Source of the DNA: Pseudomonas sp. J452
Lineage (GTDB): Bacteria > Pseudomonadota > Gammaproteobacteria > Pseudomonadales > Pseudomonadaceae
Reading direction: 5' to 3'
Assembly: GCF_024666525.1 (NCBI RefSeq)
Contig: NZ_CP088294.1
Location: forward strand, 3,472,001 to 3,536,000
Length of the DNA stretch: 64,000 bases
A program made the translations under genes and the position numbers. The notes under the pieces are model-generated. The model was not told where the DNA came from. It did not search any database and saw only the letters and a list, made by a program, of their open reading frames with translations. Below, piece after piece: positions 1 through 8,148 of the stretch (its first letter is position 1; every line of letters begins with the position of its first letter).

Positions 1-1172
1 GTGCGCCAGCGCAGCTTGACGCCGTACAGGCCGACCCAGGCCAGGATGCCCAGGCTGGCGAACAGCCACAGGCCGAGCTGGTAGGAGCCGGTGGACTGCT
101 TGATGGCGCCGAGGCCGGCGGTCAGGCAGAAGCCACCGATGCCGCCAGCCATGCCGATCAAGCCGGTCATCACGCCGATTTCCTTGCGGAAACGCTGCGG
201 TACCAGCTGGAACACTGCACCGTTGCCGGCACCCAGACTGAGCATAGCGACCACGAACAGGGCCAGGGCGGCCAGCGAGCTGGGCAGGTTGAAGCCGACG
301 GCGGCGATGCAGATCGAGGCGCAGGTGTACATCACCAGCAGCGAGCGGATGCCGCCGATGCGGTCGGCCAGGGCGCCGCCGAGTGGGCGCATCAGGCTGC
401 CGGCGAACACGCAGGCGGCGGTGTAGTAGCCAGCCTTGACCGGGTCGAAGCCGTACTGGTCATGGAAGTAGCCGGGCAGGGTGCTGGCCAGGCCGAGGAA
501 GCCGCCGAAGGTCACGCTGTAGAAGAACATGAACCACCAGCTGTCGCGGTCACCCAGGGCCTTGAGGTAGTCGGCCATGGATTTCACCGGCGGACGTTCC
601 GGGGCGTTGCGCGCTACCGTGGCGAAGATGATCAGCGTCAGCACCAGCGGGATCAGTGCCAGGCCGAACACGTTGCTCCAGCCGAACATGGCGGCCAGGC
701 CCGGGGCGAACAGGGCGGCGAGCACGGTGCCGGAGTTGCCGGCGCCGGCGATGCCCATGGCCTTGCCCTGGTGCTGCGGCGGATACCACTGCGAAGCCAG
801 CGGCAGGGCGACGGCGAAGGAGGCGCCAGCGAAACCGAGGAACAGGCCGAGCAGCAGGGCTTGCTCGTAGCTATGCACGCCGTGCAGCCAGGCCACCGCG
901 AGGGCGGCGATGACAATCACCTGGCCAATCAGGCCGGCGGTCTTCGGCGATGTGCGGTCGGCCAGCAGGCCCATCAAAAAGCGCAATACGGCACCCGCCA
1001 GAATCGGCGTGGCCACCATCATGGCGCGTTGCTGGGTGGTCAGGCCCAGGTCGGTAGCGATTTGCACGCCCATCGGGCCGAGCACGTACCAGACCATGAA
1101 ACTCAGGTCGAAATAGAGGAATGCGGCAAACAGCGTCGGTGCGTGGCCGGCTTTCCAGAAACTTGTATTCAT
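1..1172 (-). CDS. nasA: NarK/NasA-type MFS nitrate (nitrite) transporter, C-terminus cut by window edge
   Basis: An open frame runs from an ATG at 1172 through the left edge of the window (about 390 codons seen, so nearly full length for this ~400-residue family). The product begins MNTSFWKAGHAPTLFAAFLY and is a multi-helix membrane protein. Two nitrate-signature segments of the NarK/NasA families are visible, GAGNSG in the first half and GAGNGAVF in the second, together with an MFS loop motif, RPLGGALADRIGG. The family moves nitrate in, or exchanges nitrate for nitrite, across the inner membrane. The sigma-54 promoter and the terminator-bearing leader upstream favour an assimilatory, nitrogen-regulated role over a respiratory one. 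The symbol is inferred from this context; narK2 would be the alternative. Confidence 0.88.
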   Translation of the reverse strand, partial: MNTSFWKAGHAPTLFAAFLYFDLSFMVWYVLGPMGVQIATDLGLTTQQRAMMVATPILAGAVLRFLMGLLADRTSPKTAGLIGQVIVIAALAVAWLHGVHSYEQALLLGLFLGFAGASFAVALPLASQWYPPQHQGKAMGIAGAGNSGTVLAALFAPGLAAMFGWSNVFGLALIPLVLTLIIFATVARNAPERPPVKSMADYLKALGDRDSWWFMFFYSVTFGGFLGLASTLPGYFHDQYGFDPVKAGYYTAACVFAGSLMRPLGGALADRIGGIRSLLVMYTCASICIAAVGFNLPSSLAALALFVVAMLSLGAGNGAVFQLVPQRFRKEIGVMTGLIGMAGGIGGFCLTAGLGAIKQSTGSYQLGLWLFASLGILAWVGLYGVKLRWR

Positions 1173-1372
1173 CCAACACCTCGTCAGCAAAAGAGAGTCC
1201 CGGCAGGCTGCAGGTTGCCGTGATCGTGGGCACGTCGCCTGCAGTTGCCGGGTGAGCCGGGCGCTTGTGGCGCCCAACCCTGCGGCCGAAGCCACAGCCA
1301 GATTGAGAGAGTTACCGGTCGACGTCCGGATCGCGGCCCGTCGACCCACCCCATGCGTTGGGGCTGAAACGC

Positions 1373-1421
1373 AAAAAGCGCCGCACCACCTGATCGCTAG
1401 TTAGCGGGGGTAGTGCGACGC
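1373..1421 (-). terminator. Leader terminator/antiterminator hairpin upstream of nasA
   Basis: On the minus strand, GCGTCGCACTACC (1421-1409) can pair with GGTGGTGCGGCGC (1390-1378) using G-U pairs. Five T residues follow, so this is a textbook intrinsic terminator. It lies inside the predicted leader, about 200 nt before the start codon, so transcription must read through it to reach the gene. This is the layout of nitrate-responsive antitermination by ANTAR proteins (NasT/NasR). I did not resolve the second hexaloop hairpin expected of an ANTAR target. Confidence 0.65.
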
Positions 1422-1469
1422 CTTTGTCGTATCTGGGGCAACCGCCATTGGATGCCATGACGGTACTAC

Positions 1470-1485
1470 AGCAAGAGCCGGGCCA
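1470..1485 (-). promoter_or_regulatory. Sigma-54 (RpoN) promoter for the nitrate transporter
   Basis: Read on the minus strand this is TGGCCCGGCTCTTGCT. It matches the -24/-12 consensus TGGCACGNNNNTTGCW at every fixed position but one, with the invariant GG and GC correctly spaced. Transcription would start near 1459, giving a leader of about 287 nt before the transporter ATG. Sigma-54 plus NtrC control of nitrate assimilation is established in Pseudomonas and Azotobacter. Confidence 0.75.
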
Positions 1486-1542
1486 ACGTGCCTGTTTGCC
1501 TGCTGCGCGGGCTGTACAGCCGTGTTGCTCGAGGTGGTCGGT

Positions 1543-1582
1543 TCAATACAGTGCGTAAGTGATGGCCTTCGCACTGTATTGA
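1543..1582. repeat. Perfect 13-bp inverted repeat between nasA promoter and cytochrome gene
   Basis: TCAATACAGTGCG (1543-1555) is repeated exactly in inverted form at 1570-1582 with a 14-bp spacer. It lies about 75-115 bp upstream of the sigma-54 promoter and just beyond the stop codon of the cytochrome gene. It could be an activator site or the cytochrome gene's terminator hairpin. No T-run follows on either strand, which weakens the terminator reading. Confidence 0.5.
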
Positions 1583-1592
1583 GGCGCGACGC

Positions 1593-2072
1593 TCAGGGTT
1601 CTGTGGGCGGTTGCGGGAACTGCACCACCGGGCCTTGGGCCGTCTGCCCGGGCGGCAAGGCGGCGGGGGCAGGCTGGCCGGCTTCACCGAGCTGCTTGGC
1701 GAAACGATGGATACTGCGCAGATCGTCTTCTTCCATGATGCGCAACGCGTGGTTGGGCATGGGCGGCCGGTAGTTGGCGTTGCGCGCCAGTAGCAGCCAC
1801 TGCTCTTCGGTCAACTTGGGCAATACCAGGCGCAGATTGCTGGCGTAGGTGACGCCCCAGGGCCCGCTCCAGCCCAGGCTGTCGCCCAGCAGCCAGGCGC
1901 TTTCCGGCACCTGATCCGGGGCCATGATATAGCCGGCGGTATGGCAATCGTTGCAGCCGGCCACCTGCACCAGGTAGCGGCCACGCTCGACGGAAGGGGC
2001 GGCCTGGCTGGCCATGGGCAGTGCTGCCAGGCTGGCCAGCAGCAAGGGTTTGAAGGGATGACGTATGCGCAT
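1593..2072 (-). CDS. Small exported cytochrome c, single haem
   Basis: A protein of about 159 residues starting MRIRHPFKPLLLASLAALPM. The N-terminus is a Sec signal peptide probably cleaved after SQA. A single haem-binding CxxCH motif (CNDCH) lies about 33 residues into the mature protein, and the second half contains a Met-rich stretch (PPMPNHALRIMEEDD) that could supply the axial ligand. The ATG at 2072 is preferred over one 36 bp upstream because a GGAG Shine-Dalgarno lies about 8 bases before it. It is a class I-like periplasmic electron carrier of unknown partner. The C-terminus is Pro-rich and probably unstructured. Confidence 0.82.
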   Translation of the reverse strand: MRIRHPFKPLLLASLAALPMASQAAPSVERGRYLVQVAGCNDCHTAGYIMAPDQVPESAWLLGDSLGWSGPWGVTYASNLRLVLPKLTEEQWLLLARNANYRPPMPNHALRIMEEDDLRSIHRFAKQLGEAGQPAPAALPPGQTAQGPVVQFPQPPTEP

Positions 2073-2150
2073 GTGTGGGCTCCTCGGCTGATGCCTCTTG
2101 CTGGGCAATCCGTGATTAACCCTAGAACCTGCTCCAGCGCTGCGCCAGCC

Positions 2151-2591
2151 TCAGTCCAGCCAGTTGACCGCGGGGAACTTGGCGCGGAAATCAGCCGGCA
2201 TTGCCGCCACCTTGCCCAGGCGGTAGTCGAAGAACACGAAGCCGGATTTGGCCAGGGCGATCAGCGTGCCATCGGCTGGGCGGGTGATGCGGAAGATGAT
2301 GTCGCCGCCGTAGCGGTTGAAGTCCATCACCCCGACTTCGAACAGCAGCTGGTCGCGGGCATGGGATTCGGCGCGGTACATGGTGGCTAGGTCGGTGACG
2401 ATGATGTCGTCGGCCTCGGCCGCTTCGCGGATGCCGAAATCGAATAGGAAGCGCGCCCGTGCTTCGGAAATCATCGAGATCATCGAATCGTTGCCCAGGT
2501 GGTTGCTGGCATTGATGTCGGTGCTGCGCACGGTCATGTGGCTGCTGTAGCAGAACTGCTGCTGGGAAAAGTCGAGCTGGAGACGGGCCAT
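2151..2591 (-). CDS. Hotdog-fold acyl-CoA thioesterase (YbgC/FadM-like)
   Basis: About 146 residues starting MARLQLDFSQQQFCYSSHMT. The length and the N-terminal segment TVRSTDINASNHLGNDSMIS match the 4-hydroxybenzoyl-CoA thioesterase type, where an Asp near the start (DINASNH here) is catalytic. The core strand pattern RYGGDIIFRITRPADG followed by KSGFVFFDY is typical of a single hotdog domain. It should hydrolyse an acyl-CoA in the cytoplasm; the chain cannot be deduced. The ATG at 2591 is preferred because homology begins there, although a longer frame extends to 2654. Confidence 0.8.
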   Translation of the reverse strand: MARLQLDFSQQQFCYSSHMTVRSTDINASNHLGNDSMISMISEARARFLFDFGIREAAEADDIIVTDLATMYRAESHARDQLLFEVGVMDFNRYGGDIIFRITRPADGTLIALAKSGFVFFDYRLGKVAAMPADFRAKFPAVNWLD

Positions 2592-2795
2592 GACTGCTGC
2601 CTGGTCGTTGGAGATGGCGCACAGTCTAACCGCGTCGCCGCAGTGCGGAAGCATTGCCGCGGTGAATGGCCAGCAACCGGCTGATTGGCGCTGTAGTGGT
2701 TTTTTCCTGCACCGGCCCCATGCGCCAAGTGGACGGATTACCCTGGCCGGCTAGCGGCGAAGCGGGCAGCAGTTCTGACGCCGGCGGCGGCTTTC

Positions 2796-2804
2796 GCTAC
2801 AATG
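2796..2804 (+). promoter_or_regulatory. Possible -10 element of pyrF promoter
   Basis: CGCTACAAT gives a near-consensus TACAAT -10 box about 33 bp before the pyrF ATG. A weak TTCTGA lies about 19 bp upstream. Only the -10 match is good. Confidence 0.35.
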
Positions 2805-2836
2805 CGCGGCGTTTTCGACCTGCCTGTGAGTCCGCC

Positions 2837-3532
2837 ATGTCCTGCCAGACCCCGATCATCGTTGCCCTCGACTTTCCTTCCCGTGACGCCGCGCTGGCCC
2901 TGGCCGATCAGCTCGACCCCAAGCTGTGCCGGGTCAAGGTGGGCAAGGAACTGTTCACCCGCAGCGGCCCGGCGGTGGTCGAGACCTTGCAGGCCAAGGG
3001 TTTCGAGGTGTTCCTCGACCTGAAATTCCACGACATCCCGAATACCACGGCGATGGCGGTCAAGGCCGCCGCCGAGCTGGGCGTGTGGATGGTCAACGTG
3101 CACTGTTCCGGTGGCCTGCGCATGATGGCGGCCTGCCGCAACGAGCTGGACAAACTGAGTGGCGCCAAGCCGCTGCTGATCGGCGTGACCGTGCTGACCA
3201 GCATGGAGCAGGACGACCTGGCCGGTATCGGCCTGGATATTACCCCGCAGGAGCAGGTGCTGCGCCTGGCGGATCTGGCTGCCCAGGCCGGCATGGATGG
3301 CCTGGTCTGCTCGGCCCAGGAAGCGCCGGCCCTCAAGGCCGCGCAACCGGCCCTGCAACTGGTCACGCCGGGGATTCGTCCGGCGGGCAGCGCGGCCGAT
3401 GACCAGCGGCGCATTCTCACCCCAGCCGACGCGCTCAAGGCCGGCTCCGACTACCTGGTGATCGGCCGTCCGATCAGCCAGGCCAATAACCCGGCCAAGG
3501 CCCTGGCCGACATAGTGGCCGAACTGGGCTGA
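2837..3532 (+). CDS. pyrF: Orotidine 5'-phosphate decarboxylase
   Basis: 231 residues starting [20 protein letters not shown]. The enzyme decarboxylates OMP to UMP, the last step of de novo pyrimidine synthesis, in the cytoplasm. The catalytic DxKxxD motif is visible as [12 protein letters not shown], and the phosphate-binding end motif appears as [10 protein letters not shown] and [10 protein letters not shown]. The length is normal for the family. The frame is open further upstream, but all homology begins at this ATG. Confidence 0.97.
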   Translation: MSCQTPIIVALDFPSRDAALALADQLDPKLCRVKVGKELFTRSGPAVVETLQAKGFEVFLDLKFHDIPNTTAMAVKAAAELGVWMVNVHCSGGLRMMAACRNELDKLSGAKPLLIGVTVLTSMEQDDLAGIGLDITPQEQVLRLADLAAQAGMDGLVCSAQEAPALKAAQPALQLVTPGIRPAGSAADDQRRILTPADALKAGSDYLVIGRPISQANNPAKALADIVAELG

Positions 3533-3575
3533 TCACCCAGACGACGGTTCGGCATCGACGAGGAGAGCCACCGCC

Positions 3576-3953
3576 ATGCTGCTCCGTCACCTCATGCGAG
3601 CCCAGGCGGCACAGGCTCGACTAAGAGCGCCATACAGAACGCTGGTTTTCGTCCTCGGCTGGGTGATGGTCCTCACCGGCTGTGTTCTGGTTGCAGTGAC
3701 CATGTACTACACCCGGATCGCACTGGGCCTGCCTCTCAGTGAGGCGCCTCTGGCCGGTATGCGACTGGCCTTTTTCTGCTGGCTGGCCATTACGCTGCTT
3801 TCGGTGCCGGTCTTGTTCATTGCCAGCCTCTTCGTCGTCAGGGGGCTTTTCAGTCTTCTGTTGCTCACCATCGGCAAGTGCTCGCCAGCACAAGCCTATT
3901 GGTATGCCATCCAGGGTCGGCCGCCTGCTTCGTGGCTCAAACCCGAGGCCTAA
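3576..3953 (+). CDS. Small inner-membrane protein of unknown function, two helices
   Basis: 125 residues starting MLLRHLMRAQAAQARL, preceded by GAGGAG at a good distance. Two hydrophobic helices are clear, at about residues 24-46 (LVFVLGWVMVLTGCVLVAV) and 65-93 (LAFFCWLAITLLSVPVLFI and following). A basic N-terminus suggests a cytoplasmic start. The C-terminus is short and contains a WYAIQGRPPASWL segment. I do not recognise the family. It lies 43 bp after pyrF but looks independent of it. Confidence 0.6.
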   Translation: MLLRHLMRAQAAQARLRAPYRTLVFVLGWVMVLTGCVLVAVTMYYTRIALGLPLSEAPLAGMRLAFFCWLAITLLSVPVLFIASLFVVRGLFSLLLLTIGKCSPAQAYWYAIQGRPPASWLKPEA

Positions 3954-4066
3954 TCGGGTCATCAGTTTTCTGCATGAACCTTCACACGGCAGCTTGATAG
4001 TGCTGCTCGTGACGCGGGCGGCTGGCTAGACTGCGCTCATTCCCAACTCCCAGCGAGGATAGAGAC

Positions 4067-4828
4067 ATGAGCATGACCTTCTCCGGCAAAGTAGCTCTCG
4101 TAACCGGTGGTGCCGCCGGCATTGGCCGTGCCACCGCCTTGGCTTTTGCGGGCGAAGGCCTGCAGGTGGTGGTTTCCGATGTCGACGTGGCCGGCGGCGA
4201 AGGCACCGTGCAGTTGATCCGCGAAGCCGGTGGCGATGCGCTGTTCGTACGCTGCGACGTGACCCGCGAAGCCGAGGTCAAGGTGCTCATGGAGCGCACC
4301 CTGGCCGCCTATGGCCGCCTGGACTACGCCTTCAACAACGCCGGCATCGAAATTGAGAAGGGCAAGCTGGCCGAGGGCAGCGAGGCCGAGTTCGACGCCA
4401 TCATGGGCGTCAACGTCAAAGGCGTGTGGCTGTGCATGAAGCACCAGATCCCGCTGCTGCTGGCCCAGGGCGGTGGTGCCATCGTCAACACCGCCTCGGT
4501 GGCCGGCCTCGGTGCGGCACCGAAGATGAGTATCTATGCTGCCTCCAAGCACGCGGTAATCGGTCTGACCAAGTCAGCTGCGGTCGAATATGGCAAGAAG
4601 AAGATCCGCGTCAACGCCGTGTGCCCGGCGGTGATCGACACCGACATGTGGCGCCGTGCGGCCGAAACCGATCCGAAGAAAGCCGAGTTCGTCGCCGGCA
4701 TGCACCCGGTCGGGCGTATCGGGCGAGTCGAGGAAATCGCCACTGCGGTGCTCTACCTATGCTGTGACGGGGCCGGCTTCACCACTGGCCACTCGTTGGC
4801 GGTGGATGGCGGGGCTACCGCGATCTGA
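4067..4828 (+). CDS. Short-chain dehydrogenase/reductase (classical SDR)
   Basis: 253 residues. The NAD(P)-binding motif TGGAAGIG is near residue 14, followed by an acidic residue after beta-2 (VVSDVD), which suggests NAD preference. NNAG lies near residue 90. The catalytic Ser (NTASVAG, about 143), Tyr (SIYAASK, about 156) and Lys (about 160) are all present. The product is a cytosolic NAD-dependent alcohol/keto oxidoreductase of unknown substrate, close to the cyclopentanol/glucose dehydrogenase group. The start is supported by GAGGA seven bases upstream. Confidence 0.9.
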   Translation: MSMTFSGKVALVTGGAAGIGRATALAFAGEGLQVVVSDVDVAGGEGTVQLIREAGGDALFVRCDVTREAEVKVLMERTLAAYGRLDYAFNNAGIEIEKGKLAEGSEAEFDAIMGVNVKGVWLCMKHQIPLLLAQGGGAIVNTASVAGLGAAPKMSIYAASKHAVIGLTKSAAVEYGKKKIRVNAVCPAVIDTDMWRRAAETDPKKAEFVAGMHPVGRIGRVEEIATAVLYLCCDGAGFTTGHSLAVDGGATAI

Positions 4829-4834
4829 ACCCGA

Positions 4835-5059
4835 AAAACCTGTTTACGAGCTCCTGACTCGCGGCCATACCGCGTTAAAAACGGCCTCGGTAAGCCGCTT
4901 GCGGCTAACGCGCTTCAGCGCGACCCGAAGGGCGAGTACAACGAGTCATGCTCATTTACAGTCCGTAAACTGCGCTTCTTCGGCGTTTTGACCAGCCGGA
5001 GGCTGTTACTGACGTAGCGCCTTGTCTGGCTCTAATTCAGAAGCTCGTAAATAGGTTTT
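4835..5059. repeat. 225-bp palindromic element with terminal inverted repeats (copy 1)
   Basis: The ends AAAACCTGTTTACGAGCTCC (4835-) and the inverse of 5038-5059 agree at 20 of 22 positions. The centre holds ATGCTCATTTAC followed by GTAAACTGCGC, the same core seen at 15,043-15,168 and 17,237-17,376. It fills most of the gap after the SDR gene and contains no credible gene. Confidence 0.7.
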
Positions 5060-5083
5060 AAGGCGCCGCAAGGCGCCTTTTTT
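5060..5083 (+). terminator. Intrinsic terminator
   Basis: AAGGCGCC-GCA-AGGCGCCTT followed by a T-run, at the end of the SDR downstream region. The stem is perfect. Confidence 0.75.
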
Positions 5084-5183
5084 GCATTCTGTAACAGCAA
5101 CACCGCCCCTTGGCGCGCAAAGCCAGTTACAAGGTGGCTGGCAGTCGTGAGAATCGGCCGACTCGTTTCGGAGAACAACAAGA

Positions 5184-6080
5184 ATGACCGCATCACCCTT
5201 GCTCACCGCATTTCTCCCCATTGCCCTGGGCATCATCATGCTCGGCCTGGGCTTGTCGCTGACCCTGGCGGACTTCGCCCGGGTGGTGAAGTTTCCCAAA
5301 CCGGTGTTGATCGGCCTGGCCTGCCAGCTGCTGCTGTTGCCGCTGCTGTGCTTCCTGATTGCCAAGGGCTTCGGCCTGGCACCGGCGCTGGCGGTCGGCC
5401 TGATGCTGCTGGCGGCTTCGCCCGGTGGTACTTCGGCCAACCTCTACAGCCACCTGGCCCACGGTGACGTAGCGCTGAACGTGACGCTGACTGCGGTCAA
5501 TTCGGTGATCGCCATCCTGACCATGCCATTTATCGTCAACCTGTCGCTGGCCTATTTCATGGAAGGCGATCAGGCCATTCCGCTGCAGTTCGCCAAAGTG
5601 GTGCAAGTGTTTGCCATCGTGCTCGGCCCGGTGGCTATCGGCATGGTGATTCGCCGCCTGGCGCCCGGCTTCGCCAACGCTATGGAGAAGCCGGTGAAGA
5701 TCATCTCCGCGCTGTTCCTGGTGCTGGTGGTGGTGCTGGCCTTCATCAAGGACTGGCAGACGGTAGTGGACTACGCCCCGGTGGTCGGTCTGGCGGCGCT
5801 GCTGTTCAACCTGGTCAGCCTCGGCGTGGGTTACGGCGTGCCGCGCCTGATGAAGCTGCCACGGCGTCAGGCGGTGGCCATCGGCATGGAAATCGGCATC
5901 CACAACGGCACCCTGGCGATTGCCCTGGCGCTCAGTCCGATGCTGCTGAACAACGCGACCATGGCCATTCCGGCGGCGATCTACAGCTTCATCATGTTCT
6001 TCACGGCTGCCGCCTTCGGCTGGTGGGTCAACTTTGCCCACGGCAAGGAGCTGGCCAGCGAGGAAACCGAAGCGGCCTGA
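5184..6080 (+). CDS. Bile acid:sodium symporter (BASS) family transporter
   Basis: 298 residues with about ten hydrophobic helices. Typical BASS features are the N-terminal GLGLSLTLADFARV segment, the LLAASPGGTSANLYSHLAHG segment and GMEIGIHNGTLAIALA near residue 237, which correspond to the two crossover/sodium-site regions. Bacterial members carry organic acids, pantoate-type compounds or bile acids across the inner membrane; the substrate cannot be told here. Monocistronic, with its own terminator 20 bp downstream. Confidence 0.88.
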   Translation: MTASPLLTAFLPIALGIIMLGLGLSLTLADFARVVKFPKPVLIGLACQLLLLPLLCFLIAKGFGLAPALAVGLMLLAASPGGTSANLYSHLAHGDVALNVTLTAVNSVIAILTMPFIVNLSLAYFMEGDQAIPLQFAKVVQVFAIVLGPVAIGMVIRRLAPGFANAMEKPVKIISALFLVLVVVLAFIKDWQTVVDYAPVVGLAALLFNLVSLGVGYGVPRLMKLPRRQAVAIGMEIGIHNGTLAIALALSPMLLNNATMAIPAAIYSFIMFFTAAAFGWWVNFAHGKELASEETEAA

Positions 6081-6095
6081 TACGCTGCGCCACGA

Positions 6096-6123
6096 GAAAG
6101 CCCGGGCATGCCCGGGCTTTTTG
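6096..6123 (+). terminator. Intrinsic terminator after the BASS transporter
   Basis: AAAGCCCGGGCATGCCCGGGCTTTTT forms a perfect palindromic stem ending in T residues. Confidence 0.85.
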
Positions 6124-6148
6124 TTTGCTGTATCTGCGTTGTAGCGTC

Positions 6149-6207
6149 GTAGTCCGGATGCAATCCGGGAGACCGGCGACTCCGATCCCGGATTACATCC
6201 GGGCTAC
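6149..6207. repeat. REP/BIME-type inverted pair (copy 1)
   Basis: GTAGTCCGGATGCAATCCGG and an inverted partner ending ATCCGGGCTAC flank a short spacer. The same unit occurs at 14,960-15,027 and, in a variant form, at 20,598-20,684. It lies between convergent gene ends. Confidence 0.8.
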
Positions 6208-7394
6208 GCCTTGCGCCAGTTGAGGATCAGCAGAGTCAGCGCACCGCCAATCAAACCCCAGAAGGCCGAGCCGATACCGAGCAGGGTCATGCCCGAGGCG
6301 GTGACCATGAAGGTGATCAGCGCGGCGTCACGCTCGCCGGGGTTCTGCATGGCCTGGGCCAGGCCATTGCCGATGGAACCGAGCAGGGCCAGGGCGGCGA
6401 TGGACAGCACCAGGGCGGCCGGCAAAGCGGCGAACAGGGCGGCCAGGGTCGCAGCGAAAATCCCGGCGACACCGTAGAACAGCCCGCACCAGAGCGCCGC
6501 GGTGTAGCGCTTGTGACGATTCTCGTGGGCTTCGGCGCCGGTGCAGATCGCCGCACTGATGGCCGCCAGGTTGATGCCATGGGAGCCAAACGGCGCCAGC
6601 AGCAGCGAGGCGATGCCGGTTGTGGAAATCAGCGGCGAAGGCGGTACGTCATAGCCATCGGCGCGTAGCACGGCAATGCCTGGGATGTTCTGCGAGGCCA
6701 TGGCCACCACGAACAGCGGAATACCGATGCTGATCACCGCGCTGAAGGAGAAGCTCGGTGTGGTCCACACCGGCACCGCCACCTGCCACTCGAACTGGCT
6801 GAAATCCAGCAGACCCAGCCCGCCGGCCAGGCTTGCGCCGACCAGCAGCGCCGCCGGCACCGCATAGCGCGGCAACAGGCGTTTGCCGAGCAGAAAGGTG
6901 AAGAACATGGCCAGCACCAGCAGGCTGCTGTTTTGTGCGGCGATAAAGATTTCGCTGCCGATGCGAAACAGAATCCCGGCCAGCAGCGCCGCGGCCAGCG
7001 AGGCCGGCAGGTGGCGCATGACCCGCTCGAAGGCGCCGGACAGGCCCAGCAGGCTGAGCAGCAGGGCGCAGACGACAAAGGCGCCGATGGCTTCCGGGTA
7101 CGTTACCCCCGGCAGGCTGGTGATCAGCAGCGCCGCACCCGGTGTCGACCAGGCCACCACGATCGGCGCACGGTAGCGCAGCGACAGGCCGATGGTGCAG
7201 ACCGCCATGCCGATCGACAGCGCCCACAGCCAGGAGGAAATCTGCGCGGTACTCAGGCCGGCAGCCTGGCCGGCCTGGAACATCAGCACCAGCGAGCTGG
7301 TATAGCCGGTGAGCATGGCGACGAAGCCGGCGACGACCGCCGATGGCGAGCTGTCTGCCAGTGGGCGCAAGGGCAGGGGGTGAGCCTGGGTCAT
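6204..7394 (-). CDS. benE: BenE-family benzoate/H+ symporter
   Basis: 396 residues with about twelve hydrophobic segments, matching the BenE family in length and pattern. Diagnostic stretches are SLVLMFQAGQAAGLSTAQIS near the start, STPGAALLITSLPG, ASQNIPGIAVLRADGYDVP and APFGSHGINLAAISAAICTG. The family imports benzoate or related aromatic acids with protons. No aromatic-degradation genes are nearby, so the true substrate is open. Its ATG overlaps the stop of the upstream lysE-type gene (TGATG), implying translational coupling. Confidence 0.88.
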   Translation of the reverse strand: MTQAHPLPLRPLADSSPSAVVAGFVAMLTGYTSSLVLMFQAGQAAGLSTAQISSWLWALSIGMAVCTIGLSLRYRAPIVVAWSTPGAALLITSLPGVTYPEAIGAFVVCALLLSLLGLSGAFERVMRHLPASLAAALLAGILFRIGSEIFIAAQNSSLLVLAMFFTFLLGKRLLPRYAVPAALLVGASLAGGLGLLDFSQFEWQVAVPVWTTPSFSFSAVISIGIPLFVVAMASQNIPGIAVLRADGYDVPPSPLISTTGIASLLLAPFGSHGINLAAISAAICTGAEAHENRHKRYTAALWCGLFYGVAGIFAATLAALFAALPAALVLSIAALALLGSIGNGLAQAMQNPGERDAALITFMVTASGMTLLGIGSAFWGLIGGALTLLILNWRKA

Positions 7395-8005
7395 CAGAGC
7401 TGTCCTTGGAAATCGCTAAGAATAGGGTAGAGCGAGGCCACCAGCAGCAGGGCCATGCCGATGTTGAAAGCGCGCAGCACCCGTGGTGCCTCCAGCCAGC
7501 GGCGCAGGAAGCTGCCGGCCACGGTCCACAGGCCGACGCTGGGGCAGTTGACCAGGGCGAACAGGGCGGCGATCAACAGCACATTGAGCAGAAAGCCTTC
7601 ATGCGGGGTGTAGGTGGTGATGGCGCCGATGGCCATGATCCAGGCCTTGGGGTTGACCCACTGGAAGGCCGCGGCCTGCAGGAAGGTAAACGGCTTGCTG
7701 TTGCCGGTGGCGGCATCCGGTGCGCCGGCGCCGGCGATCTTCCAGGCCAGATAGAGCAGGTAAGCTGCGCCACCGTAGCGCAGCGCGCTGTACAACGGCG
7801 GGAACTGTTCGAACAACTGGCCAAGCCCCAGGCCCACGGCGATCACCAGGATCATGAAGCCCAGGCTGATGCCGAGCATATGCGGCAGGCTGCGGCGCAC
7901 GCCGAAATTCACCCCCGAGGCGAGCAACATCATGTTGTTCGGCCCCGGGGTAACCGAGGTGACGAAGGCAAAGGCGATAAAAGCGAGTAACAGTTCAGTG
8001 GTCAT
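7394..8005 (-). CDS. LysE/RhtB-family amino-acid exporter
   Basis: 203 residues, six hydrophobic helices, with the LysE signature FVTSVTPGPNNMMLLASGVN at the N-terminus. The family exports amino acids or derivatives (lysine, homoserine, threonine) through the inner membrane. The start has GGAG seven bases upstream. It is the first gene of a two-gene transcript with benE. Confidence 0.9.
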   Translation of the reverse strand: MTTELLLAFIAFAFVTSVTPGPNNMMLLASGVNFGVRRSLPHMLGISLGFMILVIAVGLGLGQLFEQFPPLYSALRYGGAAYLLYLAWKIAGAGAPDAATGNSKPFTFLQAAAFQWVNPKAWIMAIGAITTYTPHEGFLLNVLLIAALFALVNCPSVGLWTVAGSFLRRWLEAPRVLRAFNIGMALLLVASLYPILSDFQGQL

Positions 8006-8148
8006 GGCGGCACTCCGGGCTTGCTGGCAGCCTATGCCCTGTTAGGCTGAGCGTCGCGGTACAGCAGTGCGTGCTTTGAGCGTTACAGTTTTCGCCAGAG
8101 TTGAAACTGCACGGTACTGTTCCTTTCATTGCAGACACAGGAAGTCGT

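Noticed and set aside
1442..1463. Stem-loop considered as the first ANTAR hairpin of the nasA leader
   Set aside because: The predicted transcription start (about 1459) falls inside its 5' arm and the loop is eight bases, so it does not fit the hexaloop target.
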